Shown: positions 13,690-19,187 of the stretch, one piece after another
How the letters are laid out: each line of letters opens with the position of its first letter
Position numbering within the stretch: position 1 is the first letter of the stretch
Source: a virus
Length of the DNA: 21,181 nt
IMG/VR virus record: IMGVR_UViG_3300001593_000043
Coordinates: 1 to 21,181 of that record
Reading direction: 5' to 3' (one strand)
Position numbers and translations under genes: made by a program
The notes under the pieces: generated by a model
Databases searched by the model: none
What the model was told of the DNA's origin: nothing
Seen by the model: only the letters and a program-made list of their open reading frames with translations

Positions 13690-13742
13690 TGGAGCGGGAG
13701 TGCCACTCAAGGCCGCACCGCACTAGTAGCCGTGCCTCCCGC
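13690..13742 (-). other. 53-nt tRNA-like element ending in CCA, no anticodon arm
   Basis: A perfect 7-bp acceptor helix GCGGGAG/CTCCCGC followed by T-CCA. Between are only two short arms: GCAC-GGCTACTA-GTGC where the D arm belongs, and a T-arm-like GTGC...GCAC with TTGAGT in the loop. It lies two bases after the CCA of one tRNA and 11 bases before the next tRNA, exactly in register with the array. It is either a tRNA decayed by deletion of its anticodon arm, or a minimal tRNA mimic. Confidence 0.55.
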
Positions 13743-14036
13743 ATTGGCTCGCCCGGCAGGGGTTCCACCTGCATACTCCCCGTTTAGAATGGGGCGCTCT
13801 GTGTTTTGAGCTACGGGCGAATAAACTCTGTAGTTTTTAAGGATTTCACGCTGTTCTCCATACAGCGGACCAGTTGCAATCGCCGTCAGCCCAAAATTAA
13901 AATCAGGCTCGGTCCAAGGGTAGTGCAAGATATTGTTAGCACGTAGCTTAGCCAGGACGCGCTTAAGCGCGGCGAGGTCTGGCATCCCAATTAGGACAAT
14001 ATTCGGCGTGCCGTCCTGATAAGTAAGGGACGCCAT
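13707..14036 (-). CDS. Small PTH2-like protein whose reading frame runs through a tRNA gene
   Basis: The first 72 residues look like a compact domain: IVLIGMPDLAALKRVLAKL, then EPDFNFGLTAIATGP and REILKNYRVY. This spacing resembles the second half of PTH2-type peptidyl-tRNA hydrolases (V-PDE-L-L, D/Q-T-L-I-GP, LY end), which would suit a tRNA array. The N-terminal catalytic region is missing, so activity is doubtful. No stop follows the natural end. The frame continues through the whole tRNA at 13745-13820 and ends TGA in the 53-nt element, adding 37 residues (SPVAQNTERPIL...). The promoter at 14139-14167 drives it. The start ATG at 14036 has no strong ribosome binding site. Confidence 0.5.
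   Translation of the reverse strand: MASLTYQDGTPNIVLIGMPDLAALKRVLAKLRANNILHYPWTEPDFNFGLTAIATGPLYGEQREILKNYRVYSPVAQNTERPILNGEYAGGTPAGRANAGGTATSAVRP
13745..13820 (-). tRNA. tRNA-like gene with CUA anticodon and altered D- and T-loops
   Basis: Acceptor TCGCCCG/CGGGCGA, G73, encoded CCA. D stem GCTC/GAGC. Anticodon stem CCCCA/CGGGG has an A-C mismatch next to loop TTCTAAA, giving anticodon CUA with normal U33. The D-loop AAAACACA lacks G18-G19 and the T-loop is TGGAACC, not TTCRANT, although the T stem GCAGG/CCTGC is perfect. So the helices are kept while the elbow contact is rewritten or lost. It also lies inside an open reading frame on the same strand. It may be a pseudo-tRNA, or functional with non-standard loops. 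Confidence 0.65.
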
Positions 14037-14138
14037 GTGATAAGTAGCATGGTTCGACTGGATAATTTGCTGCTCAAATGGAAGGTCGGTGCGAATGAAG
14101 ATAAAAACGTATTTTTCGTTTATCTATGTCATGTCCAC

Positions 14139-14167
14139 AATGTACAGCAAGCGAGAAATCCTGTCAA
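14139..14167 (-). promoter_or_regulatory. Sigma70-type promoter
   Basis: TTGACA (perfect -35) at 14167-14162, a 17-base spacer, TACATT at 14144-14139 (4 of 6). Initiation near 14132 would read into the PTH2-like gene, the two CUA tRNAs, the Y RNA array and Ro. The leader (14124-14100) folds as AGATAAA/TTTATCT and contains TTTTTATCT, the same tail motif that ends the Y RNA units. Confidence 0.6.
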
Positions 14168-14180
14168 GGCTAATATCTAT

Positions 14181-14852
14181 CTATTTTGCGCGGACCACAT
14201 TGATGCCCTTACCGGCCATATCGCGAACAACGCGCAGTTCTTTCTTATTGGCCTGCTTCTTATCCCAGACTGTCTCTATCACTTCATGAGCAGGCTTAAC
14301 ACGGCCGTTCCAAAAGATGAACTCAGGAACCATATAACGAATGATACGGGCATCGTAGCGAAACCAGACACCCTTGAGAAGCTCGTAATAGCGCGATTCA
14401 TTGATAATCACTTTTTCGACCGGCCGTAGCCTTAACTCTTCACGGTTGCGTGTGCGCCAAGGCTTTGTGGGGTATTCACGGAGGATTCCATTCTCGTCTT
14501 CAAAGAAACGATTGCGCCAGTATTTCGGCTTTCCGAGATCGATATATTGTGCAAGGTGAGTTAGAAGGTGAAATCCAAGAATGGACCGCTTATCGTTTAC
14601 TGCGCGGATTTCGGAATATACATCGTCCCACTTGCGACCCAAATTCGCCCTGAGATATCGGCGAAGTGGATTAAGCTTGTCACCCATCGACCGCCAAGAA
14701 CTATAGCGGTGCCGACTCATGGACTCGTGGGTTGGGAATCCTTCGTAATCTTCCGTTCGCGCGTAATTTTGGATGACCCGTAGTTCACCCTTCCTTTCGC
14801 GCATACCACTGCGGCCAGTCTCAACAATTACTTCGTTCATATCCCAACGCAT
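14181..14852 (-). CDS. Conserved-type phage protein of unknown function, 223 aa
   Basis: A basic, hydrophilic protein with no membrane segment. Recognisable stretches are NEVIVETGRSGMRER, WRSMGDKLNPLRRYL, LGRKWDDVYSEI and FHLLTHLAQYIDLG. I recall hypothetical proteins in soil bacteria and their phages with the same LNPLRRxLRxxxGRxWxxVYSEI pattern, but no function. GGAGGGG lies eight bases before the ATG at 14852. It ends TAG, followed by the promoter at 14139-14167, and comes after tRNA-Lys(TTT). Nucleic-acid binding is possible from the charge. Confidence 0.7.
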   Translation of the reverse strand: MRWDMNEVIVETGRSGMRERKGELRVIQNYARTEDYEGFPTHESMSRHRYSSWRSMGDKLNPLRRYLRANLGRKWDDVYSEIRAVNDKRSILGFHLLTHLAQYIDLGKPKYWRNRFFEDENGILREYPTKPWRTRNREELRLRPVEKVIINESRYYELLKGVWFRYDARIIRYMVPEFIFWNGRVKPAHEVIETVWDKKQANKKELRVVRDMAGKGINVVRAK

Positions 14853-14875
14853 TGCTATTTCCCCTCCAAGGGATT

Positions 14876-14949
14876 TGGTGAGCCGCCGAGGAATCGAACC
14901 TCGATTAACTGATTAAAAGTCAGCGATTCTGCCATTGAATTAGCGGCCC
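14876..14949 (-). tRNA. tRNA-Lys(TTT)
   Basis: Acceptor GGGCCGC/GCGGCTC with one G-U, A73, CCA encoded. D-loop AATGGCA, anticodon loop CTTTTAA, T arm GAGG-TTCGATT-CCTC. Canonical in all positions. Reads AAA and AAG. Confidence 0.95.
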
Positions 14950-14954
14950 AAAAA

Positions 14955-15028
14955 TGGAGCGCCCAATAGGTGCTTACCCCATGTCTACCGGATACAAGCC
15001 GGTGGCTCTATCGTTGAGCTATGGGCGC
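14955..15028 (-). tRNA. tRNA-Thr(TGT) with degenerate T-loop
   Basis: Acceptor GCGCCCA/TGGGCGC, U73, CCA encoded. Anticodon arm ACCGG-CTTGTAT-CCGGT is clean. The T stem ATGGG/CCTAT holds, but its loop is GTAAGCA instead of TTCRANT, and the D-loop AACGATA has A where G19 belongs. The normal G19-C56 pair is absent with no clear replacement. Confidence 0.8.
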
Positions 15029-15033
15029 TTGGA

Positions 15034-15110
15034 TGGCGTAACCTCGACCGGAATCGAACCGGCGTTTTCCGCTAGAGAGGCGGATGTCCTATCCTATAGA
15101 CGACGAGGCT
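15034..15110 (-). tRNA. tRNA-Glu(CTC)
   Basis: D arm GTC-TATAGGATAG-GAC, anticodon arm TCCGC-CTCTCTA-GCGGA, T arm GCCGG-TTCGATT-CCGGT. The acceptor pairs AGCCTCG with CGAGGTT, after which ACG precedes the CCA, so the 3' end is two bases offset from normal. The offset may need trimming or CCA addition. Confidence 0.85.
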
Positions 15111-15114
15111 GTCG

Positions 15115-15822
15115 TTAGTAACTGTACGAAGCAACTGATACTAGGCTATTTGCATAGCCAGGTGCAACTGCCATCGCCTTCACCGTTGCCGGTTCCGGCA
15201 AAGTAAATGGGGCAACATAAGTCTTGGTACTTAGCCCGTTCGCCGTTGGTAGAGATCCGTCCGTTGTGTAATAAATTACTACGCCGGGCGTTGCATCGCC
15301 AATGGAAATCAATTGTCCATGCGCGATCTTTCCGGCAACAGGGGTAAACGCTGGCTGTGCGGCGACCGGAACTACTGGAACTGCCGGAACTGCGACTGGT
15401 TTTGGTGCCGGACCTGGAACTGCCGCCTTGATCGCATGGCGTCTTTCAACTCCTGGCGCTGGGATAGGCAATACATGAAAACGCCTTTCCTTGCCAAGAA
15501 ACGGTCCAGGCATTCCAACTGCCTTAGCCGGAACCGCCAAAAGGGCCGCACGGCGCTGGCGAACATAGGCACGCATGGGCTGATCTGGATTATCGTTCCC
15601 GATCCCGTGCGCGTTCATGTAAGCTTCCAACGCGTCAACTTCATCCATGCGAGCTTGATCGTCCGGAGAAAGCTTAACTTTTTCCGCGAACGCGATGCCA
15701 AGCTCTTCTTTGCGCCGCTTGATGTACATGCGCATCGGCGAGCCTGGAAAGTCATTTGGTTGCCCCGCTACGAACGTTTCCAAATCATTTAATTCCGCCT
15801 CGTGTGCAACTTTCGCTTCCAT
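15115..15822 (-). CDS. Probable virion protein with tandem N-terminal motif and C-terminal chitobiase-like domain
   Basis: 235 residues. Two repeats lie at the N-terminus: LETFVAGQPNDFPGSPMRMY followed by IKRRKEELG, and LEAYMNAHGIGNDNPDQPMRAY followed by VRQRRAAL. A Pro/Ala/Val-rich linker follows, then about 80 residues with VIYYTTDGSLPTANG, TYVAPFTLPEPATVKA and MAVAPGYANS, the CHB_HEX_C-type beta-sandwich found in surface and carbohydrate-binding proteins. AGGAGG four bases before the ATG. The stop is four bases from the next tRNA. A capsid decoration or surface-adhesion role is inferred from the domain. Confidence 0.7.
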   Translation of the reverse strand: MEAKVAHEAELNDLETFVAGQPNDFPGSPMRMYIKRRKEELGIAFAEKVKLSPDDQARMDEVDALEAYMNAHGIGNDNPDQPMRAYVRQRRAALLAVPAKAVGMPGPFLGKERRFHVLPIPAPGVERRHAIKAAVPGPAPKPVAVPAVPVVPVAAQPAFTPVAGKIAHGQLISIGDATPGVVIYYTTDGSLPTANGLSTKTYVAPFTLPEPATVKAMAVAPGYANSLVSVASYSY

Positions 15823-15853
15823 TGGTCCTCCTAAGATTTTTAAAACAAAAAGA

Positions 15854-15927
15854 TGGAGCAGAGCTTCAGAATCGAACTGAAGTTTGCGCGTTACGAGTGC
15901 GCCGGTCTGCCACTGACCTAGCCCTGC
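15854..15927 (-). tRNA. tRNA-Thr(CGT)
   Basis: Acceptor GCAGGGC/GCTCTGC, U73, CCA encoded. D-loop AGTGGCA, anticodon loop CTCGTAA on stem GCGCA/CGCGC (one A-C mismatch), T arm TTCAG-TTCGATT-CTGAA. Reads ACG. Confidence 0.93.
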
Positions 15928-15932
15928 CTGTC

Positions 15933-16466
15933 TTATGCAACTTGGTTAATTACGACGCCCGTTGGAACTTGCACCGAAGGCGAAGTAATCGGTACATTAA
16001 CCGTATTGGTCAATGGCGCTGGTACAACTCCAGCGTTAGGACCGCTCGTTGGCGCTGGCATTTGCACGGAAACGGTCAAATTGTAGCTACCTGGCGAACC
16101 GGCCGGTGCGCTGCCCTGCGTGTCGCTTGCTGGGATCGAGATTACTACTTGGTCTAATAGCCCAGCTTCATTCACGTCGGGGCCGGAATCTGGACCGATA
16201 GTGGCTTGCGGGTCATCGAAAGTCCATGTATCGACCGTTCCTGCCGGAAAGCCTGCCGGATCTGCGATTCCCGAAAGAAGTGCATCTGCTTCGAAAGTGC
16301 TCTGTCCACCTGCTGGAGTTCCCGTAATGCTCATAATTGTTGCTCCTTTGACGATTTGATTAATTTGTACGCTGTCAGGAGCCTGCGGAATGAAATGTCG
16401 ATAGAGCTTCCACACCAGGTGCTCTATCTTGTTTAATTTTTGGCGATCTCGGTGATTGAATCCCAT
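15933..16466 (-). CDS. Ig-like beta-sandwich protein with two possible starts
   Basis: 177 residues from ATG 16466, or 133 from ATG 16334. Both starts have ribosome binding sites: AGGAG eight bases before the first, AAAGGAG nine bases before the second. Residues 1-44 are basic and helical (NHRDRQKLNKIEHLVWKLYR). From residue 45 the sequence is a Gly/Pro/Ser/Thr-rich beta domain (MSITGTPAGGQSTFEADALL, TVDTWTFDDPQATIGPDSG, GSYNLTVSVQMP) as in phage Ig-like or Big-type domains. Two products, or a fusion of two former genes, are possible. The stop is five bases from tRNA-Thr(CGT). A head-surface role is likely but unproven. Confidence 0.65.
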   Translation of the reverse strand: MGFNHRDRQKLNKIEHLVWKLYRHFIPQAPDSVQINQIVKGATIMSITGTPAGGQSTFEADALLSGIADPAGFPAGTVDTWTFDDPQATIGPDSGPDVNEAGLLDQVVISIPASDTQGSAPAGSPGSYNLTVSVQMPAPTSGPNAGVVPAPLTNTVNVPITSPSVQVPTGVVINQVA

Positions 16467-16535
16467 TTCACACGCTCCTACGCCGTTCCGTCGTCATTAG
16501 AGTATTTTTAAACCAGCCATGTCCAGAGAAAATAT

Positions 16536-16610
16536 TGGTGGGTCCGCAGAGATTCGAACTCTGTTCCTCCGATTAAGAGTCGGAAGCTTTTCCTATTAAG
16601 CTACGAACCC
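16536..16610 (-). tRNA. tRNA-Lys(CTT)
   Basis: Acceptor GGGTTCG/CGGACCC, A73, CCA encoded. D-loop AATAGGAA, anticodon arm TCCGA-CTCTTAA-TCGGA, T arm CAGAG-TTCGAAT-CTCTG. Canonical. Reads AAG. Confidence 0.95.
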
Positions 16611-16617
16611 ATTACTC

Positions 16618-16730
16618 CGCACCGTAAATCGCCTGCCGTGCCGAACCTGGCCTCACCTGCCAAGCCAAACCACGCCGAGCGCCACTTCGCCGGACCATGC
16701 CTGGCCTAACCTGCCACGCCTTACCAGCCA
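16618..16730 (-). repeat. Degenerate pentameric GGCNN repeat region
   Basis: Between two tRNA genes, about 110 bases are made of GGC plus two variable bases. Two near copies of a longer unit can be read: GGCAGGTTAGGCCAGGCATG and GGCAGGTGAGGCCAGGTTCG. No gene or RNA is seen here. It looks like slippage-derived low-complexity DNA, similar to pentamer tracts I recall in other phage tRNA arrays. Confidence 0.7.
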
Positions 16731-16734
16731 AGTA

Positions 16735-16808
16735 TGGGGCCAAGTATTGGAATCGAACCAATATCTTCGCATTACCAATGCGATGCTCTGCCACTGAGCT
16801 AACTCGGC
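16735..16808 (-). tRNA. tRNA-Thr(GGT)
   Basis: Acceptor GCCGAGT/ACTTGGC, C73 (unusual for Thr), CCA encoded. D-loop AGTGGCA, anticodon arm TCGCA-TTGGTAA-TGCGA, T arm ATTGG-TTCGATT-CCAAT. Reads ACC and ACT. Confidence 0.93.
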
Positions 16809-16816
16809 GTAGTGTT

Positions 16817-17482
16817 TTACGCTGAAAGTCCAAGTGCAATGTTGCGTATATTGGCCTTTTTCTTCGCCTCAAGTATACGCCGCCATTCCCTGCCCTTCCC
16901 TTTATTTCTACCCTTATAAGTTGGCAATTGCATATCACAGTTACCACAAACCAAACGAACATTTTGTACGGACCAATCTTCAGAATTACCGTTGATATGA
17001 TCCAAAATCAGAGAAATAATTTCCCCCATCCATTCCTCGGTTCCACAAATAGAACATTTCCATCCAAAAATGCGCTTTAAATAACGACGCGCAAACTTTA
17101 CCTTCGAAGTTTCGACTCCACCTGGAATCAATCCGGTATTTTCAATGTATTCTATATTCCTCGACCAAACAAACCCAGAATAGCATTTCTGCGAGCATAA
17201 CTGCCTCTTGCTGGCGATCTGATCTCCACAGTTTTTGCATGGCAACATTACCTTTGCATTACCGTGTCGGCATCTTCCGCGATTGGCCACCGAAACAGCA
17301 CAACTGTGTCCACAATAATCATTACGCCTTTTACTGTATGGTATTCTTTTTCTGCAATTCAGGCAAAATTTTTGGCGCAATTCAAATTCGCTAATCTTCT
17401 TGGCCTGATTCGCCTTATTCCATTCAAGGCCAAGCGCTTTGGCCTTACTATCAAAGGACTGCATTTGTAGCGCTGTTTTCAT
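16817..17482 (-). CDS. HNH endonuclease with multiple zinc knuckles
   Basis: 221 residues. Helical N-terminus, then Cys pairs FCLNCRKR with YCGHSC, and PCKNCGD with LCSQKC, two zinc sites likely for DNA binding. The HNH core is WKCSICGTEEW, then LILDHINGN and NVRLVCGNCDMQ, with catalytic Asp-His and zinc-binding Cys. A basic tail follows. It starts at ATG 17482, seven bases after the CCA of tRNA-Val, without a visible ribosome binding site, and stops eight bases before tRNA-Thr(GGT). Free-standing HNH genes in phage tRNA arrays are common and usually selfish. Confidence 0.85.
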   Translation of the reverse strand: MKTALQMQSFDSKAKALGLEWNKANQAKKISEFELRQKFCLNCRKRIPYSKRRNDYCGHSCAVSVANRGRCRHGNAKVMLPCKNCGDQIASKRQLCSQKCYSGFVWSRNIEYIENTGLIPGGVETSKVKFARRYLKRIFGWKCSICGTEEWMGEIISLILDHINGNSEDWSVQNVRLVCGNCDMQLPTYKGRNKGKGREWRRILEAKKKANIRNIALGLSA

Positions 17483-17488
17483 CGAATG

Positions 17489-17564
17489 TGGTAGCGATGG
17501 TGGGATTTAAACCCACGACTTCCACTTTGTAGGAGTGGCACTCTAATCGCTGAGTTACATCGCT
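17489..17564 (-). tRNA. tRNA-Val(TAC) with C33 and an A19-U56 elbow pair
   Basis: Acceptor AGCGATG/CATCGCT, A73, CCA encoded. The anticodon arm CCACT-CCTACAA-AGTGG places C at 33. The D-loop AGCGATTA has A at position 19 and the T-loop TTTAAAT has U at 56, so the normal G19-C56 pair is replaced by A19-U56. Confidence 0.88.
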
Positions 17565-17608
17565 TCAGGAAGGATAAAACAAACAGCAAGCAACGTCAAA
17601 CTAAAAGA

Positions 17609-17683
17609 TGGCCCCACCCCAGCGATTCGAACGCTGCTCGCCGGATTTTCAGTCCGGAACTCTTCCTACTGAGCTAAGGTGGG
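17609..17683 (-). tRNA. tRNA-Phe(GAA)
   Basis: Acceptor CCCACCT/GGGTGGG, G73, CCA encoded. D-loop AGTAGGAA, anticodon arm CCGGA-CTGAAAA-TCCGG, T arm CAGCG-TTCGAAT-CGCTG. Canonical except for pyrimidine at position 1. One base follows the previous CCA. Confidence 0.95.
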
Positions 17684-17684
17684 T

Positions 17685-17758
17685 TGGTAGCCACGCACAG
17701 AATTGAACTGTGTACGTCCGGTAATCGGCCGGATGCTCGACCGTCCAGCTACATGGCC
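17685..17758 (-). tRNA. tRNA with GAT anticodon (Ile?), C33
   Basis: Acceptor GGCCATG/CGTGGCT, A73, CCA encoded; T arm CACAG-TTCAATT-CTGTG normal. The anticodon arm TCCGG-CCGATTA-CCGGA gives GAT by position, but 33 is C and 37 is T, both unusual for tRNA-Ile, so identity is uncertain. Confidence 0.8.
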
Positions 17759-17778
17759 ACATCCTAATTGAGACAATC

Positions 17779-17864
17779 TGGAGGATGGTAGACGAATTGA
17801 ACGCCCAACCTTTCGGTTGCCCTAGGGTTCAAACCTAGTTGCAGACCATTCCGCAGTACCATCC
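17779..17864 (-). tRNA. tRNA-Ser(TGA)
   Basis: Acceptor GGATGGT/ACCATCC, U73, CCA encoded. Anticodon arm CTAGG-TTTGAAC-CCTAG. Long variable arm CAACC-GAAA-GGTTG as expected for class II, T-loop TTCAATT. The acceptor helix can extend two pairs outward (GA/TC). Confidence 0.9.
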
Positions 17865-17870
17865 TCATAT

Positions 17871-17945
17871 TGGAGTGGGCGGACGGAATCGAACCGACGT
17901 ATAAAGGTTTTGCAGACCTCTCCCTTACCACTTGGGTACGCCCAC
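17871..17945 (-). tRNA. tRNA-Cys(GCA)
   Basis: Acceptor GTGGGCG/CGCCCAC, U73 (normal for Cys), CCA encoded. D arm CCC...GGG, anticodon loop CTGCAAA, T-loop TTCGATT with one T-T mismatch in the stem. Confidence 0.93.
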
Positions 17946-17950
17946 GAAAC

Positions 17951-18025
17951 TGGAAGGGCCTAGGCGATTCGAACGCCTGTCGCTTTCTTAGAAGGAAAGC
18001 ATCTGTCCAATTGAATTAAGGCCCC
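17951..18025 (-). tRNA. tRNA-Arg(TCT)
   Basis: Acceptor AGGCCCT pairs with GGGGCCT with one G-U, U73, CCA encoded. D-loop with TTGG, anticodon arm CTTTC-CTTCTAA-GAAAG, T arm AGGCG-TTCGAAT-CGCCT. Reads AGA. Confidence 0.94.
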
Positions 18026-18030
18026 AAACT

Positions 18031-18105
18031 TGGTGCGCCGCCCCAGACTCGAACTGGGACTGTACTGGTTTTGAGCCAGTTGCCTCTGCATTGGGCTAGC
18101 AGCGC
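18031..18105 (-). tRNA. tRNA-Leu(CAA) with short variable region
   Basis: Acceptor GCGCTGC/GCGGCGC, A73, CCA encoded, anticodon arm ACTGG-CTCAAAA-CCAGT, T-loop TTCGAGT. The variable region is only five bases (ACAGT), not the long arm typical of tRNA-Leu. The D-loop has one G less than its paralogue at 19266-19341. Confidence 0.9.
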
Positions 18106-18106
18106 G

Positions 18107-18316
18107 TTACTTCCTGAAACTTTTGGCATCTGGACAAGTGCCCCAGTGAGGTTCCATTGTGCCAGGATCTAATGGAATCATCTTACCTTTCGGCGTTTTC
18201 CACCACTCTATTTCTGCGCCGCACTTGTCACTTTGGCACTTGCCCACGCCACTAAATGTGTATCCTGCTTCTTTAAGCGCCGTATCACTTTTGGGCCAAT
18301 CTTTTCGTCCCTCCAC
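18107..18316 (-). CDS. Small putative zinc-binding protein, 69 aa
   Basis: Features: GYTFSGVGKCQSDKCGAEIEWW, TPKGKMIPLDPG and EPHWGTCPDA. The C-x4-C pair with a later Cys and His suggests one zinc site. I recall many phage small proteins with CGAxIEWWxTPxGKxMPL and EPHWxTCP, with unknown role. The start is GTG at 18316, chosen for the strong AAGGGGGTGAT just before it. The stop TAA leaves one base before tRNA-Leu(CAA). Confidence 0.7.
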   Translation of the reverse strand: MEGRKDWPKSDTALKEAGYTFSGVGKCQSDKCGAEIEWWKTPKGKMIPLDPGTMEPHWGTCPDAKSFRK

Positions 18317-18330
18317 ATCACCCCCTTATA

Positions 18331-18406
18331 TGGCGGGCCGAGCGAGAGTCGAACTCGCCTGGACTTCCTTCGGAGGGAAGCGCCTCGTCCGCTAGGCTAC
18401 CGGCCC
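18331..18406 (-). tRNA. tRNA-Arg(CCG)
   Basis: Acceptor GGGCCGG/TCGGCCC, G73, CCA encoded. D-loop AGCGGACG, anticodon arm CTTCC-CTCCGAA-GGAAG, T arm GCGAG-TTCGACT-CTCGC. Reads CGG. Confidence 0.95.
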
Positions 18407-18498
18407 TACTTAAAAGCAATGTACGCCAACAAAATTAATTCCACAAGCATGCTCGCCAACATTATTAGGCGGTAATTCTTATCGATCCACTCACTCAT
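18406..18498 (-). CDS. Tiny membrane protein, 30 aa
   Basis: Reads MSEWIDKNYR, then a hydrophobic helix LIMLASMLVELILLAYIAF, then K and stop TAG, which overlaps the first base of tRNA-Arg(CCG). The ATG lies three bases after the CCA of tRNA-Arg(CCT). There is no good ribosome binding site, so expression is uncertain. The clean single membrane segment with a charged N-terminus argues for a real gene. Confidence 0.45.
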   Translation of the reverse strand: MSEWIDKNYRLIMLASMLVELILLAYIAFK

Positions 18499-18500
18499 TT

Positions 18501-18576
18501 TGGTAGCCCCGACAGGATTCGAACCTGTTTGTGCTCGTTTAGGAAACGAGAGCCTAATCCAATCGGCCACGAGGCC
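18501..18576 (-). tRNA. tRNA-Arg(CCT)
   Basis: Acceptor GGCCTCG/CGGGGCT, A73, CCA encoded. D-loop with TTGG, anticodon arm CTCGT-TTCCTAA-ACGAG, T arm ACAGG-TTCGAAT-CCTGT. Reads AGG. Confidence 0.94.
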
Positions 18577-18583
18577 AAAAGTA

Positions 18584-18662
18584 TGGTGCGAGTGGCAGGA
18601 TTTGAACCTGCGGCCTCTTCATTCGTAGTGAAGCGCTCCAATCCGGGCTGAGCTACACTCGC
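18584..18662 (-). tRNA. tRNA-Arg(ACG)
   Basis: Acceptor GCGAGTG/CACTCGC, A73, CCA encoded. D-loop enlarged (AGCCCGGATTG), anticodon arm CTTCA-CTACGAA-TGAAG with A34 that host TadA would convert to inosine, T arm GCAGG-TTCAAAT-CCTGC. Reads CGT/CGC/CGA. Its first ten bases overlap the upstream HNH gene. Confidence 0.94.
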
Positions 18663-19168
18663 AAACTCTTTTTCTTTCGGTAATAATTCCTGTGCGCATC
18701 CGCCTGTGCTTTTCTGCACAATTCACATCTACAGCCGCGATATGAATACGAAGAAAGTATCCCGTGCCTAATCGGCGTTTCCTTGAATCCACTGCGCTGC
18801 GCATTCGCCAAACCAACACAGTGACGACTGCAATACGGCTGGCTGGAACGGTTAATCTTTCTAGCTCGCCGGGTAAATTTATTTCCGCAAAAGGTACATA
18901 TTAACGTTTCTGTTTTTGGCGGAACTGCGTGTTTCTTTGCGTGTTCACTAGCAGAAAGCACTTCCAAATTCAGGTCAGTGTTATCTGTTTTTCTTTCATT
19001 TTTATGGTGAACGTGCTGCTTGGTATCAAGTTTTATTCCATTTTTCTTTTCGATTACTTCTCTGTGCTCGTAAACTGTTTTCCTTTTTCCATCTGGACAA
19101 ATATAGACGAAGTAATTGTAGCCCTGCTTCTTGTGAAAGTACGGACCCAACCTTCGCACTTCGTCCAT
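18653..19168 (-). CDS. HNH endonuclease with a C-terminal HG/CRC zinc module
   Basis: 171 residues. The HNH_3-type core reads EHREVIEKKNGIKL, HVHHKNERKTDNTDLNL and LSASEHAKKH. A Cys cluster follows (CTFCGNKF, YCSRHC), then the C-terminal module HGILSSYSYRGCRCELCRKA, which also occurs twice in the neighbouring 181-aa protein. The stop lies ten bases inside tRNA-Arg(ACG). No ribosome binding site is evident before ATG 19168, 19 bases after tRNA-Asn. Probably a mobile homing enzyme. Confidence 0.83.
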   Translation of the reverse strand: MDEVRRLGPYFHKKQGYNYFVYICPDGKRKTVYEHREVIEKKNGIKLDTKQHVHHKNERKTDNTDLNLEVLSASEHAKKHAVPPKTETLICTFCGNKFTRRARKINRSSQPYCSRHCVGLANAQRSGFKETPIRHGILSSYSYRGCRCELCRKAQADAHRNYYRKKKSLRV

Positions 19169-19187
19169 TTAGCTACTATAACATAAA

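Noticed and set aside
15313-15792. Plus-strand open frame of 159 codons
   Set aside because: Antisense to the 235-aa beta-sandwich protein, with no start signal.
16612-16962. Minus-strand open frame of 116 codons
   Set aside because: It covers the GGCNN repeat, a complete tRNA-Thr and the end of the HNH gene in another frame; the translation is repeat-derived.
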